DNA of 64,000 nt from Spirochaetaceae bacterium. GTDB lineage: Bacteria; Spirochaetota; Spirochaetia; CADAEX01. Shown here piece by piece: positions 33,474-42,427 of the stretch. The stretch spans positions 29,116 to 93,115 of the forward strand of contig WQZP01000008.1 of the NCBI GenBank assembly GCA_009780675.1, written 5' to 3'. The notes under the pieces were generated by a model. That model made no database searches. It was not told the origin of the DNA and saw only the letters and a list, made by a program, of their open reading frames with translations. Both the position numbers and the translations under genes were made by a program. How positions within the stretch are numbered: the stretch's first letter is position 1; the number at the start of each line of letters is the position of its first letter.

Positions 33474-35159
33474 ATGGCAACCGATGATAAAAAAGTAATA
33501 TACTCAATGGTAAGAGTCAGCAAAACACATGGAACGAAAAAAATTCTCGAAGATATTTATCTTTCCTACTTTTATGGAGCAAAAATAGGGGTTCTTGGTC
33601 TTAATGGCTCTGGAAAAAGCTCCCTTCTAAAAATACTTGCAGGTGTTGATACACAATTTAATGGAGAAACAATTCTTTCCCCAGGCTTCACAATAGGTTT
33701 TCTTGAGCAGGAGCCGCTTCTTGATCCGGAAAAAACTGTAAGGGAAATAGTGGAAGAAGGGGTTGCTCCAATAGTTAAAATGCTTAAAGAATATGATGAA
33801 ATAAATGAAAAATTCGCAGAGCCCATGAGCGAGGATGAGATGAATGCGCTTCTTGAAAAGCAGGGCAAAATACAGGAAAAACTTGACAATGCAAATGCAT
33901 GGGACCTTGATTCAAGGCTTGATATGGCAATGGATGCCCTAAGGTGTCCGCCCGAAGATACAAAAACAAAAGTGCTTTCCGGAGGGGAAAAAAGGCGTGT
34001 TGCGCTTTGCCGCCTTTTGCTACAGAAACCAGATATTTTACTTCTTGACGAACCAACAAACCATCTTGATGCAGAAACAGTAGCGTGGCTTGAACACCAT
34101 TTGCAGCAATATGAAGGTACCATAATTGCAGTAACGCACGATAGATACTTTCTTGACAATGTAGCAGGCTGGATACTTGAGCTTGACAGAGGCAAAGGAA
34201 TTCCATGGAAAGGAAATTACTCATCATGGCTTGAGCAGAAAGAGAAAAGATTAAGAGAAGAAGAGAAACAGGAAACAGAAAGACAAAAGACTTTGCAAAA
34301 AGAGCTTGAGTGGATAAGGATGAATCCAAAAGGGAGACAGGCAAAATCAAAAGCAAGAATAAATGCGTATGAATCTCTTTTAAGTAAGGAAAAAGAAGAA
34401 CAAATAAAAGACCTTCAGATATATATACCAGCAGGCCCAAGGCTTGGAGATCTTGTTATAGAAGCAAAGGGCATAGCAAAAACCTATGGTGACAGAATAC
34501 TTGTTGAAGATATGAATTTTTCCCTTCCTCCAGGAGGAATTATCGGAATAGTGGGGCCTAACGGCGCAGGTAAAACAACTCTTTTTAAAATGATAACAGG
34601 TCAGGAAAAACCAGATAAAGGGACAATAAGAATAGGGGAAACAGTAAGGCTCGCATACGTTGACCAGACAAGAGAAAACCTTAAAGACGATAAATCAGTA
34701 TATGATACGATTTCCGGCGGAAGCGATATTGTCAAACTTGGGAACAGGGAAATCAATTCAAGAGCCTATGTTGCGAAGTTTAATTTTTCAGGAGCAGATC
34801 AACAGAAAAAAATGGGCATCCTTTCCGGCGGAGAACGAAACAGGGTAAATATAGCAATGATGCTGACAGAGGGCGCTAACGTAATTCTCCTTGATGAGCC
34901 TACAAATGACCTTGATGTAAATACAATGAGAGCGCTTGAAGAAGGGCTTATAAATTTTGCAGGCTGCGCTGTTGTCATAAGTCACGACAGATGGTTCCTG
35001 GACAGGATTGCTACCCATATCCTTGCGTTTGAAGGGGATAGCAAGGTGTTCTGGTATGAAGGAAACTATTCTGAGTATGAAGAAAATATGAAGCAGCGGC
35101 TTGGGATAAGCGCAGACCAGCCTCACAGAATAAAATACAGGCATCTTACAAGAGAATAA
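33474..35159 (+). CDS. ettA: Energy-dependent translational throttle protein EttA (ABC-F ATPase)
   Basis: A 561-residue ribosome-binding ATPase that acts at the first elongation step according to cell energy. Two ABC cassettes are seen: Walker A GLNGSGKSS and GPNGAGKTT, signature LSGGEKRRVAL and LSGGERNRVNIA, Walker B ILLLDEPTNHLD and VILLDEPTNDLD. A linker with charged helices lies between. The length and the extended arm (DPEKTVREIVEEGVAPIVKMLKEYDEINEKF) fit EttA rather than Uup or resistance proteins. GAGGG precedes the ATG. Confidence 0.95.
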   Translation: MATDDKKVIYSMVRVSKTHGTKKILEDIYLSYFYGAKIGVLGLNGSGKSSLLKILAGVDTQFNGETILSPGFTIGFLEQEPLLDPEKTVREIVEEGVAPIVKMLKEYDEINEKFAEPMSEDEMNALLEKQGKIQEKLDNANAWDLDSRLDMAMDALRCPPEDTKTKVLSGGEKRRVALCRLLLQKPDILLLDEPTNHLDAETVAWLEHHLQQYEGTIIAVTHDRYFLDNVAGWILELDRGKGIPWKGNYSSWLEQKEKRLREEEKQETERQKTLQKELEWIRMNPKGRQAKSKARINAYESLLSKEKEEQIKDLQIYIPAGPRLGDLVIEAKGIAKTYGDRILVEDMNFSLPPGGIIGIVGPNGAGKTTLFKMITGQEKPDKGTIRIGETVRLAYVDQTRENLKDDKSVYDTISGGSDIVKLGNREINSRAYVAKFNFSGADQQKKMGILSGGERNRVNIAMMLTEGANVILLDEPTNDLDVNTMRALEEGLINFAGCAVVISHDRWFLDRIATHILAFEGDSKVFWYEGNYSEYEENMKQRLGISADQPHRIKYRHLTRE

Positions 35160-35216
35160 AATCGAGAAGTTACTTTATTACCCGTGAAGTGAATTTTGAA
35201 AAAAACTCTTTGCTAT

Positions 35217-36209
35217 TTATGATAAATTATCTCTTTTTTTTTCAAGAAGATATATAAGAAAAAGTTCTTCGATAGTTTGCGCTGGGCCATCACCATGTTT
35301 AAATTTTCTCACTCTTGTATCATGCAGACGTTTATGAAAAAATGAATAAATTTCTTTTGCATTACCATTAAGAAAAATACATTCTTTTTCATTAAAGCCA
35401 TATTCTTCTTTTAATATCTCTATCGCATCATCCCTGCTTATTGAAGACATACTGCAGGCTGTCATAAATTCTCTAAGAAAAGTTATTTCTTCATAGTTTA
35501 ATCCAAATATAAATTCCTCAAGCGCCTGTATACTATTTGTATCTGCTTTTTCAGAGAGGAAGTTGACCCATTCCTCAGAGAGTTTTGAAGAAAGCATGAA
35601 AATTTCCATAGCGCCTTTTAGTGTTCCAAGAACAGGTATAACAGTGCACCTTTGCTTCCACAAAGCCATAAGAGGTGGAGAAAAAGAATCAAGGTTTCTG
35701 TCCATTCTATATTCCCAAAGATGGGAAAGTTCGTCAGCAGCGATTTTGACAATACTTTTATTATCAGTTAAATTATTTTCTATTATTATTTCATAAGCTT
35801 CTTCTGACATTAATAAGAAAACAAGTTTTTCGCAACACTTGTTTATCTCTTCTATTAAATCTTTATTAACATCATTGTCTGATAGTGCCTTTAAAATAAA
35901 ATAATAAAAATTGATCTTTGATATAATAAAACCTCTGCCAAGTATAGCTCTTGTAGGCAAAGTAAGCTGGTTTGTTGGTCCAATCGAAGAAAGTTTATCT
36001 ACCATAGTAGTTATATCTTCTTTTGAATTACCGTATTGCTCTCTTTTTTTTAAAGATGGGGTTCTGGAAACAATGTCTGCAAAAGCTTCCAGGTCTTGAC
36101 TTCTGTTTGTAAATAAAGTATACAGGTCATTTTTTTCTTCTTTGATTACTTCTGCTGCTTTTGAAAGAAGAGGTATTTCATTTTCTGAAAAAGCTGATAT
36201 TTTGCTCAT
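35217..36209 (-). CDS. Hypothetical all-helical protein
   Basis: 330 residues with no motif that I recognise. Mostly alpha-helical, no signal peptide, no membrane segment. WEYRMDRNLDSFSPPLMALWKQR and FKHGDGPAQTIEELFLIYLL may be conserved. The gene is alone and convergent with ettA; its start is divergent from a small membrane-protein gene. Probably a lineage-specific protein of spirochaetes. Confidence 0.75.
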   Translation of the reverse strand: MSKISAFSENEIPLLSKAAEVIKEEKNDLYTLFTNRSQDLEAFADIVSRTPSLKKREQYGNSKEDITTMVDKLSSIGPTNQLTLPTRAILGRGFIISKINFYYFILKALSDNDVNKDLIEEINKCCEKLVFLLMSEEAYEIIIENNLTDNKSIVKIAADELSHLWEYRMDRNLDSFSPPLMALWKQRCTVIPVLGTLKGAMEIFMLSSKLSEEWVNFLSEKADTNSIQALEEFIFGLNYEEITFLREFMTACSMSSISRDDAIEILKEEYGFNEKECIFLNGNAKEIYSFFHKRLHDTRVRKFKHGDGPAQTIEELFLIYLLEKKRDNLS

Positions 36210-36264
36210 ATTTAGACTTTAAATTTACTAGACAATTATTTTTAAATCAATAATAAATACAATT

Positions 36265-36516
36265 ATGAGAAAAAAAACAAAGCTATACATATACTCTCTG
36301 ATAGCAGGGTGTGCAGCAGGAACAGTTGTATGGGAGCTTATCAGTATAATATTTAAAAATTTTGGCATTGATCTATCTTTTTCAGCAGGGCCAATAGGAT
36401 TTGATATTTCTGTAGTAATGTTCTATTTTTTTATCAATCCGGGCACAGTAATAGGTGGTGCAATTACATTTTTTATTGTAAAAAAACTTACAGAAGGAAA
36501 CAGACGTGGCTATTGA
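36265..36516 (+). CDS. Small membrane protein of unknown function
   Basis: 83 residues with two hydrophobic helices (LYIYSLIAGCAAGTVVWELI and FDISVVMFYFFINPGTVIGGAITFFIV). There is no known family. It overlaps the next gene by 11 bases, suggesting co-translation with maf. No ribosome site precedes ATG; a TAGACA / ATAAAT pair (36229-36258) ends seven bases before it, again pointing to a leaderless message. Confidence 0.65.
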   Translation: MRKKTKLYIYSLIAGCAAGTVVWELISIIFKNFGIDLSFSAGPIGFDISVVMFYFFINPGTVIGGAITFFIVKKLTEGNRRGY

Positions 36517-37147
36517 AAAAAAAATAGAAAATGAAAAAACAGAGAATATAATTGTGCTTGCCTCTTTATCTCCCAGGAGAAACGATATTCTTAAAAGGCT
36601 GGAAATCCCTTTTATTACAAAACCTCAAAATGTTGACGAAACAGTAAAAAAATGGAAATTGCCAAAATCTGTTAAGGAACTTGCTGAAAAAAAGCTAAAA
36701 AGCGCTCTTGAAGATAGCTCGCTAAAAAATATGCGCTGGTTTCTTGCTGCAGATACAATTGTTTTATGCGAGAAAACAGTATTTGGAAAACCATCTTCTG
36801 TTGAAGAAGCTGAAGAGATCATCAGTTATTTATCTGGCAGAAAGCATAAGGTTATAACAGCGCTAGCGCTTTTTGACAGAAATAGCGGGAAAATAACTGT
36901 AAAACATGATACAACATCAGTATTTTTTTCAAAAATGTCGAAAAATGACATAAAATGGTATCTTTCCACAGAAGAATGGAAAGGGGCAGCAGGAGGATAT
37001 AGAATTCAAGGAAAAGGCGAATTTTTTATTAGCCATATTAAAGGCTCATATAGTAATGTAATGGGGTTGCCAATACATCTCTTTTTTAGTATGCTTTGCA
37101 GTGCAGGGTACCCTGTATATAATTTTTCCGGCAGCTTTCCTGAATAA
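36506..37147 (+). CDS. maf: Maf-family nucleotide pyrophosphatase
   Basis: 213 residues starting at GTG 36506. Maf proteins hydrolyse dTTP/UTP or modified nucleotides and keep them out of DNA and RNA. Motifs: ASLSPRRNDILKRL near the N-terminus, LAADTIVLCEKTVFGKP in the middle and the WKGAAGGYRIQGKG segment near residue 150, all typical. It follows the small membrane gene and lies just ahead of rpsB. Confidence 0.92.
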   Translation: MAIEKKIENEKTENIIVLASLSPRRNDILKRLEIPFITKPQNVDETVKKWKLPKSVKELAEKKLKSALEDSSLKNMRWFLAADTIVLCEKTVFGKPSSVEEAEEIISYLSGRKHKVITALALFDRNSGKITVKHDTTSVFFSKMSKNDIKWYLSTEEWKGAAGGYRIQGKGEFFISHIKGSYSNVMGLPIHLFFSMLCSAGYPVYNFSGSFPE

Positions 37148-37249
37148 TTACATATTTTGCTTTTAGCAGAGTGTATTGGAAAACTTGACGAGAATAAGAG
37201 ACGGATAAACCAGTAATTTAAAAAAACTGGAATTTTCAGGAGGAAATAA

Positions 37250-38203
37250 GTGGCAGTAGTTACAATGAAAAATCTACTGGAATCTGGTGTACATTTTGGG
37301 CATCAGACAAAAAGATGGGATCCAAGGATGAAAAAATACATCTTTGCAGAAAGAAATGGTATCCACATCATTGATCTTCAAAAAACAATTACAGCAATCA
37401 AAGATGCATACGACTTTGTCAGAAAGACTGTTCATGAAGGCAAGTCAGTTCTTTTTGTTGGTACAAAAAAACAAGCGCAAATGGCTGTGGAAAAAGAAGC
37501 TAAAAGATGCGGAATGTTTTTTGTAAACAACAGATGGTTAGGCGGAATGCTTACCAACTTCGCAACAATCAAAAAATCAATTATGAGGCTTAAAAAAATC
37601 GAAAAAATGGAAGTTGATGGAACTTTCGAAAGCCTTACAAAAAAAGAAGTTTCTATTTTAATGAAAGAAAAGTTGTCGCTTGAAAAAAACCTCGGTGGCA
37701 TTAAAGATATGAAAGAGCTTCCCGGAGTTCTTTTTATAATAGATACAAAAAAAGAAGCAATTGCAATCGCAGAAGCAGTAAGATGTAAAATTCCTGTAAT
37801 AGCAGTTGTTGATACAAACAGTAATCCGGAAGGGATCACATTTCCAATTCCAGGCAACGATGATGCAATACGCGCAATAACTCTTTTCACGCAAACTATA
37901 GCTAACGCAGTTGTTGAAGCAGATAACGAAATAGGCTTGCAAATCATTGAACATCTTCATGATGATGAGGACGGAGCGCTTATTGAAAAAACTGCAGCAG
38001 CAGATGCAGATGACTCAGCGGTTGAGAAAGTTCCTCTTGGCGCAGCAATAGGCAGCGGCGAAGACCAGGAAAAAGATGAAGATGAAAAATTCACAGCCGA
38101 AGATTATTCAAATTACGTACCTGATGAAGAAAGTGCAAAAAAAGATGAGACAGAGCAGGATGACGAGCTTGATATTGATACAGACAAATTTTATAAGGAT
38201 TAG
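37250..38203 (+). CDS. rpsB: 30S ribosomal protein S2 with an acidic C-terminal extension
   Basis: Binds the body of the small ribosomal subunit. [29 protein letters not shown] and [12 protein letters not shown] are signatures. GTG 37250 has AGGAGG 5 bases before it. At 317 residues it is ~75 longer than most bacterial S2; the extra tail from ~245 is strongly acidic ([10 protein letters not shown]...[15 protein letters not shown]...[11 protein letters not shown]). It opens the rpsB-tsf-frr-uppS-cdsA-dxr-rseP operon. The leader has a CCAGT/ACTGG hairpin near 37212-37232. Confidence 0.97.
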   Translation: MAVVTMKNLLESGVHFGHQTKRWDPRMKKYIFAERNGIHIIDLQKTITAIKDAYDFVRKTVHEGKSVLFVGTKKQAQMAVEKEAKRCGMFFVNNRWLGGMLTNFATIKKSIMRLKKIEKMEVDGTFESLTKKEVSILMKEKLSLEKNLGGIKDMKELPGVLFIIDTKKEAIAIAEAVRCKIPVIAVVDTNSNPEGITFPIPGNDDAIRAITLFTQTIANAVVEADNEIGLQIIEHLHDDEDGALIEKTAAADADDSAVEKVPLGAAIGSGEDQEKDEDEKFTAEDYSNYVPDEESAKKDETEQDDELDIDTDKFYKD

Positions 38204-38212
38204 GAGTTTAAG

Positions 38213-39055
38213 GTGGAAGTAAAGCCAACAGATGTAAAAAAACTTAGAGACCAAACCGGCGCAGGAATGATGGACTGTAAAACAGCTCTGGCCGAAGCAG
38301 GCGGAGATTTTGATAAAGCTATAAAAGTACTCAAGGAAAAAGGTCTTGCAGCAGCTGCAAAGCGCAGCAGCCGGGCAACCGAAGAGGGAAAAATTTTTAC
38401 AAAAATTGAAGAAGGAAAAGCAGTAATACTTGAACTTTCCTGCGAAACTGACTTTGTTGCAAGAAATGAAAATTTTATAAAACTGGGCAAAGAGCTTGCG
38501 GAAGAGATAATAGCTTCCGGGGCAGAGAGTGTTAATGAAAAACTTTCCGGAATGGTTACAACTGCAATTAGTGTATTAAAGGAAAATATGACTCTTAAAA
38601 GATTTAAAACTTTTTTGGTAGCAAATAATGAATATGCTGCAGATTATATCCATGGCGCAGGAAATATAGGGACGATTATAAAACTTAAAGCAGAAAATTC
38701 GGAAGTTTTTAAAAAAGATGCTGTAAAAGAACTTGCAACTGACTTGACTCTTCATGCAGCAGCTTTTGCTCCAATAGCATTGTCTGAAAAAGATATTTCA
38801 GATGTATATATAAAAGAGCAGGAAGAAATTTTCAGAAAGCAGGCAGAAAACCTTAATAAACCTGAAAATGTTCTTCAGGGAATTATAAAAGGAAAAGTTA
38901 GTAAACATCTTTCAGAAATATGTTTTTTGAACCAGCCTTTTGTTAAAGATGACAAGAGGAAAGTGTCGCAAGTTCTTGCTGATCTTTCAAAAGAAGCAGG
39001 AAGCAAAATTGAACTTTCAGGTTATCTTTATTACAGACTTGGAGAAAATGCTTAA
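38213..39055 (+). CDS. tsf: Elongation factor Ts
   Basis: Recycles EF-Tu by GDP release. 280 residues from GTG 38213: the N-terminal UBA-like part (VKKLRDQTGAGMMDCKTALAEAGGDFDKAIKVLKEKG) and the core TDFVARNENF motif (residues ~82-91) are typical. GGAG stands before the start. Nine bases separate it from rpsB. Confidence 0.97.
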   Translation: MEVKPTDVKKLRDQTGAGMMDCKTALAEAGGDFDKAIKVLKEKGLAAAAKRSSRATEEGKIFTKIEEGKAVILELSCETDFVARNENFIKLGKELAEEIIASGAESVNEKLSGMVTTAISVLKENMTLKRFKTFLVANNEYAADYIHGAGNIGTIIKLKAENSEVFKKDAVKELATDLTLHAAAFAPIALSEKDISDVYIKEQEEIFRKQAENLNKPENVLQGIIKGKVSKHLSEICFLNQPFVKDDKRKVSQVLADLSKEAGSKIELSGYLYYRLGENA

Positions 39056-39181
39056 ATATAAGGACTGCAGTTGTGCATACTGCGCAGCTGCATGGATACC
39101 GCGATTAGCGATAAGGATGTCGCGCCCCGCACCATAACATGGATGCCCCGGTGCGAGATAAGAAATTTCAGGAGTTATTTG
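39056..39181 (+). other. GC-richer spacer with inverted repeats between tsf and frr
   Basis: 126 bp that code for nothing. TGCAG...CTGCA and CGCACC...GGTGCG dyads are seen, with CATGGAT occurring twice. It stands out from the AT-rich, tightly packed operon and sits where many bacteria carry pyrH. It may be a small insertion. The long frame starting at 39071 only runs through it into frr. Confidence 0.5.
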
Positions 39182-39736
39182 ATGGATAGTATAAAATCAA
39201 AAGCTGAAGACAAAATGAAAAAAACTCTTGCGACTCTTGGAGAAGAATTTGTTGGAATAAGAACAGGAAGAGCTTCTGCAGCCATTTTTGAAAAAATTCA
39301 TGTTGATTACTTTGGACAAAGTACACCCTTAAATCAGGTTGCAACAGTTTCTGTGCCAGAGGCAAGGCTTGTTGTTATACAGCCGTGGGATAAATCTGTA
39401 ATAAATGATATTGAAAAAGCAATACAGAAATCAGAGCTTTCCTTAAATCCCAATAACGATGGAAAAGTTATTAGAATTAATATTCCGCCTCTTACTGAAC
39501 AGAGAAGAAAAGAGCTTGTAAAAACAGCTAAAAATGTAGCAGAAAAATATAGGGTTGCAATGAGAAACATAAGGCGTGATGCTAATGATGAATTAAAAAA
39601 GCAACTAAAAGCCAGCGAGATTACAGAAGACCAGGAAAAACAGGCAGTCGACTATATACAAAAAATAACAGATAATTATATTAACGATATAAATAAAAAA
39701 CTTGAATCCAAAGAAAAAGAAATTATGGAAATATAA
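39182..39736 (+). CDS. frr: Ribosome recycling factor
   Basis: 184 residues from ATG 39182, after CAGGAG at 39169-39174. It splits the post-termination ribosome with EF-G. EEFVGIRTGRASAAIFEKIHVDYFG, TPLNQVATVSVPEARLVVIQPWD and the C-terminal RNIRRDANDELKK are typical. The stop codon shares bases with the start of uppS (TAATG). Confidence 0.97.
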   Translation: MDSIKSKAEDKMKKTLATLGEEFVGIRTGRASAAIFEKIHVDYFGQSTPLNQVATVSVPEARLVVIQPWDKSVINDIEKAIQKSELSLNPNNDGKVIRINIPPLTEQRRKELVKTAKNVAEKYRVAMRNIRRDANDELKKQLKASEITEDQEKQAVDYIQKITDNYINDINKKLESKEKEIMEI

Positions 39737-40452
39737 TGAGTGATAAAAAACTGCCTGTGCATATTGGAATTATAATGGACGGAAATGGGAGATGGGCGCA
39801 AAGCCTGGGAAAACCCAGAAGCTTTGGTCATCAGGAGGGGTTAAAAACAGCAAAAAAAATAGCACTTGCAGCACTTAACGCAGGAGTAAACTATCTTTCG
39901 TTATATGTTTTTTCAACTGAAAACTGGAAAAGGACAGAAGAAGAAGTTTCTTTTCTTATGCGTCTTATAAAAAACCATTTAAAAGCAGAGTATGATTTTT
40001 ACAAGGAAAATCGTATAAAAGTTTTACACTCAGGAGATTTAGCGAAACTTCCAAAAGAGATACAAAAAGAAATTACAGATGTAACAGAGGCAACTGCATC
40101 ATTTGATAAGCTTTCTGTAAATCTTGCAATCAACTATGGGGGCAGGGACGAAATAATAAGAGCAGTAAACAGATGGACAAAAAGCAGATCCAATACAGAA
40201 AACTTAACAGAAAGCGATTTAAAAAAGCATCTTGATCTTCCTGATGTCCCAGACCCTGACCTTATAATAAGAACAGCCGGTGATTTAAGGCTTAGTAATT
40301 TTTTACTATGGGAAAGCGCTTATAGCGAATTTTATTTTAGCAGTAAATCGTGGCCAGAATGGACAGAAGAAGATTTTAATAATGCTATTCAGGATTATAT
40401 GACAAGAGATAGAAAATTCGGAGCATTGAAGGACAGAAAAAAAAATGAGTAA
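39736..40452 (+). CDS. uppS: Isoprenyl (undecaprenyl) diphosphate synthase
   Basis: A cis-prenyltransferase that makes the lipid carrier for cell-wall and glycan precursors. 238 residues with IGIIMDGNGRWAQ (Asp of the diphosphate site), LSLYVFSTENWKR and the C-terminal RTAGDLRLSNFLLWESAYSEFYF. The sequence keeps the RxxG..RxSNF..W..aYsE pattern. It overlaps both neighbours. Confidence 0.96.
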   Translation: MSDKKLPVHIGIIMDGNGRWAQSLGKPRSFGHQEGLKTAKKIALAALNAGVNYLSLYVFSTENWKRTEEEVSFLMRLIKNHLKAEYDFYKENRIKVLHSGDLAKLPKEIQKEITDVTEATASFDKLSVNLAINYGGRDEIIRAVNRWTKSRSNTENLTESDLKKHLDLPDVPDPDLIIRTAGDLRLSNFLLWESAYSEFYFSSKSWPEWTEEDFNNAIQDYMTRDRKFGALKDRKKNE

Positions 40453-41296
40453 CCTAAAATTAAGAATTCTTCTTATTTTTGTTGCAGTCCCATTGCTTTT
40501 TGCAACAGCTATTTTTCTTCATTACTTAAATTATATTGCAATTGCTCTTATAGCAGCATTTCTTATAATTTCCGGCACTTACGAGACCTGGAAACTTTTT
40601 TATGGAAAATATGAAAAAGGCGATTTTATTCTTGTAACGATTATTGCTTATTCAATTCCTGTTATTGTATATCTGGAATCTGCGAAAATACTGCCGTATA
40701 ACACTATTTATTATTTTGCGGGAGTATTGATTTTTATTATTTTTGTTTATCAGATATTTAATAGAAACGAGAGTAGCTATGGTGAAATCAATAAAAAAAC
40801 ATCATCTTTGCTTGTTATTTTATTTTATCCGGGACTCTTTTTTTCCTATACAATAAGATTTTCTACGCTTCATTACCCTTCATTTGCAATTATTCTTTTT
40901 CTATTCCTGGTATTTTTTAATGATATATGCGCTTATGTGGCAGGAATGTTCTGGGGTGGCAATAATAGAAATGTAATACCAATAAGCCCTAAAAAAAGCC
41001 TTGCAGGATTTATAGTTGGGTTTATCTCTTCTATTGCTGCGGTATCTGGTTTTTATTTTGTTAATCCACTGTTTTTTGCGGAAAAATATCACTATGCCCT
41101 TATTGTAGGGGTCGTAATAGGAATTATTTCAATTATAGGGGATTTAAGCGAATCTGCAATGAAAAGATCTGCAAATACAAAAGATTCAGGAAATGTTTTC
41201 CCCGGACGCGGCGGAATTTTGGATAATATAGATTCACTTATTTTTAGCGCTCCTGCATTTTATTTTATGATAAAATATATAAGCATATACGGATAA
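40445..41296 (+). CDS. cdsA: Phosphatidate cytidylyltransferase
   Basis: Makes CDP-diacylglycerol from phosphatidic acid and CTP in the inner membrane. 283 residues with about eight membrane helices and the C-terminal signature IGDLSESAMKRSANTKDSGNVFPGRGGILDNIDSLIF (~S-x3-KR-x3-KD-x5-PGHGG-x2-D-x2-D). NDICAYVAGMFWG is also typical. Its start overlaps uppS by 8 bases. Confidence 0.96.
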   Translation: MSNLKLRILLIFVAVPLLFATAIFLHYLNYIAIALIAAFLIISGTYETWKLFYGKYEKGDFILVTIIAYSIPVIVYLESAKILPYNTIYYFAGVLIFIIFVYQIFNRNESSYGEINKKTSSLLVILFYPGLFFSYTIRFSTLHYPSFAIILFLFLVFFNDICAYVAGMFWGGNNRNVIPISPKKSLAGFIVGFISSIAAVSGFYFVNPLFFAEKYHYALIVGVVIGIISIIGDLSESAMKRSANTKDSGNVFPGRGGILDNIDSLIFSAPAFYFMIKYISIYG

Positions 41297-41297
41297 A

Positions 41298-42422
41298 ATG
41301 AAAAAAGTTATTATTCTCGGATGTACAGGCTCGATTGGAAAAAGTGCGATTGATGTTATAAAAAGTATGCCCGGTGATTTTAAAGTAACTGCTTTATCTG
41401 CCCATTCAAACGAAGAAGAACTTCTTAATCAAGCTAAAATACTTGATGTAAAAAAAATGGCTCTTACAGGAAAAAAACCTGTTGATGGATCAATTACCTA
41501 TTATTCTCCAAACGGACTGCTCGATATGATAGCGGATGTTGGGGCAGATATTGTAGTTAATGGGGTTGCAGGTGCAGATGGGCTTTTGCCATCAGTAACG
41601 TCTCTAAAAACCGGAAAAAATCTTGCGCTTGCAAACAAAGAAACTGTTGTTATGGCAGGAAGCCTTATTACAGATATTGCTTCCCAAAACAATAAAAAAA
41701 TAATTCCTGTAGATTCTGAACATTCAGCAATATTCCAACTTTTAGAGGGAAAGAAAAAAGAAGATATTGATGAAATAATAATAACTGCTTCTGGAGGAGC
41801 TTTTAGAGACCTTCCTGTTTCTGAGTTGAAAAATGTAAAACTTGAAGATGCAATCAAACACCCTAACTGGTCAATGGGAACAAAAATAACTATTGATTCA
41901 TCTTCAATGGCAAATAAAGGGCTTGAGGTAATAGAAGCGTATCTGCTTTTTAATATCCCTCTTTCTAAAATTAAAGTTTTGATCCACCCGCAGAGTATGG
42001 TGCATTCAATGATAAGAACAGCAGAGGGTTCTCTTTATGCGCAAATAAGCAAACCAGATATGAGGGTACCAATTCAAAATGCTCTTACCTGGCCAGATGT
42101 TGGCCCATCTCTTTTTGGCAGACTTGATCTTGCTGGAGTTTCTTTAACTTTTCAGGCTCCTGATTTGGAAAAATACAGAATGCTTAAGCTTGCCTATACT
42201 GCTGCAGAACTTGGACAGGGTAGCTCCATAGCATATAATGCAGCTAATGAAATAGCTGTAGATGCTTTTGTGAATAGAAAAATCGATTTTTTGGGGATAC
42301 CAAATATTGTGGAGCATACTATAGAAAAACTTGGTTTTAAAGGAATTGACACTATTGAAGATATAGTAGAAGCTGACAATAGAACCCGTATTTTTGTAAA
42401 GGAAATTTTAGGAAATATTTAA
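41298..42422 (+). CDS. dxr: 1-deoxy-D-xylulose 5-phosphate reductoisomerase
   Basis: Second enzyme of the MEP isoprenoid pathway. 374 residues: NADPH-binding ILGCTGSIGKSAIDVI at the start, ALANKETVVMAG, PVDSEHSAIFQLL and ASGGAFRD (substrate and metal residues), and KxHPNWSMGTKITIDSSSMANKGLEVIEA. It feeds uppS in the same operon. One base separates it from cdsA. Confidence 0.97.
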   Translation: MKKVIILGCTGSIGKSAIDVIKSMPGDFKVTALSAHSNEEELLNQAKILDVKKMALTGKKPVDGSITYYSPNGLLDMIADVGADIVVNGVAGADGLLPSVTSLKTGKNLALANKETVVMAGSLITDIASQNNKKIIPVDSEHSAIFQLLEGKKKEDIDEIIITASGGAFRDLPVSELKNVKLEDAIKHPNWSMGTKITIDSSSMANKGLEVIEAYLLFNIPLSKIKVLIHPQSMVHSMIRTAEGSLYAQISKPDMRVPIQNALTWPDVGPSLFGRLDLAGVSLTFQAPDLEKYRMLKLAYTAAELGQGSSIAYNAANEIAVDAFVNRKIDFLGIPNIVEHTIEKLGFKGIDTIEDIVEADNRTRIFVKEILGNI

Positions 42423-42427
42423 AACAA

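Noticed and set aside
33572..34440. Long open frames on the strand opposite ettA
   Set aside because: They are antisense shadows of a well-supported ABC-F gene.
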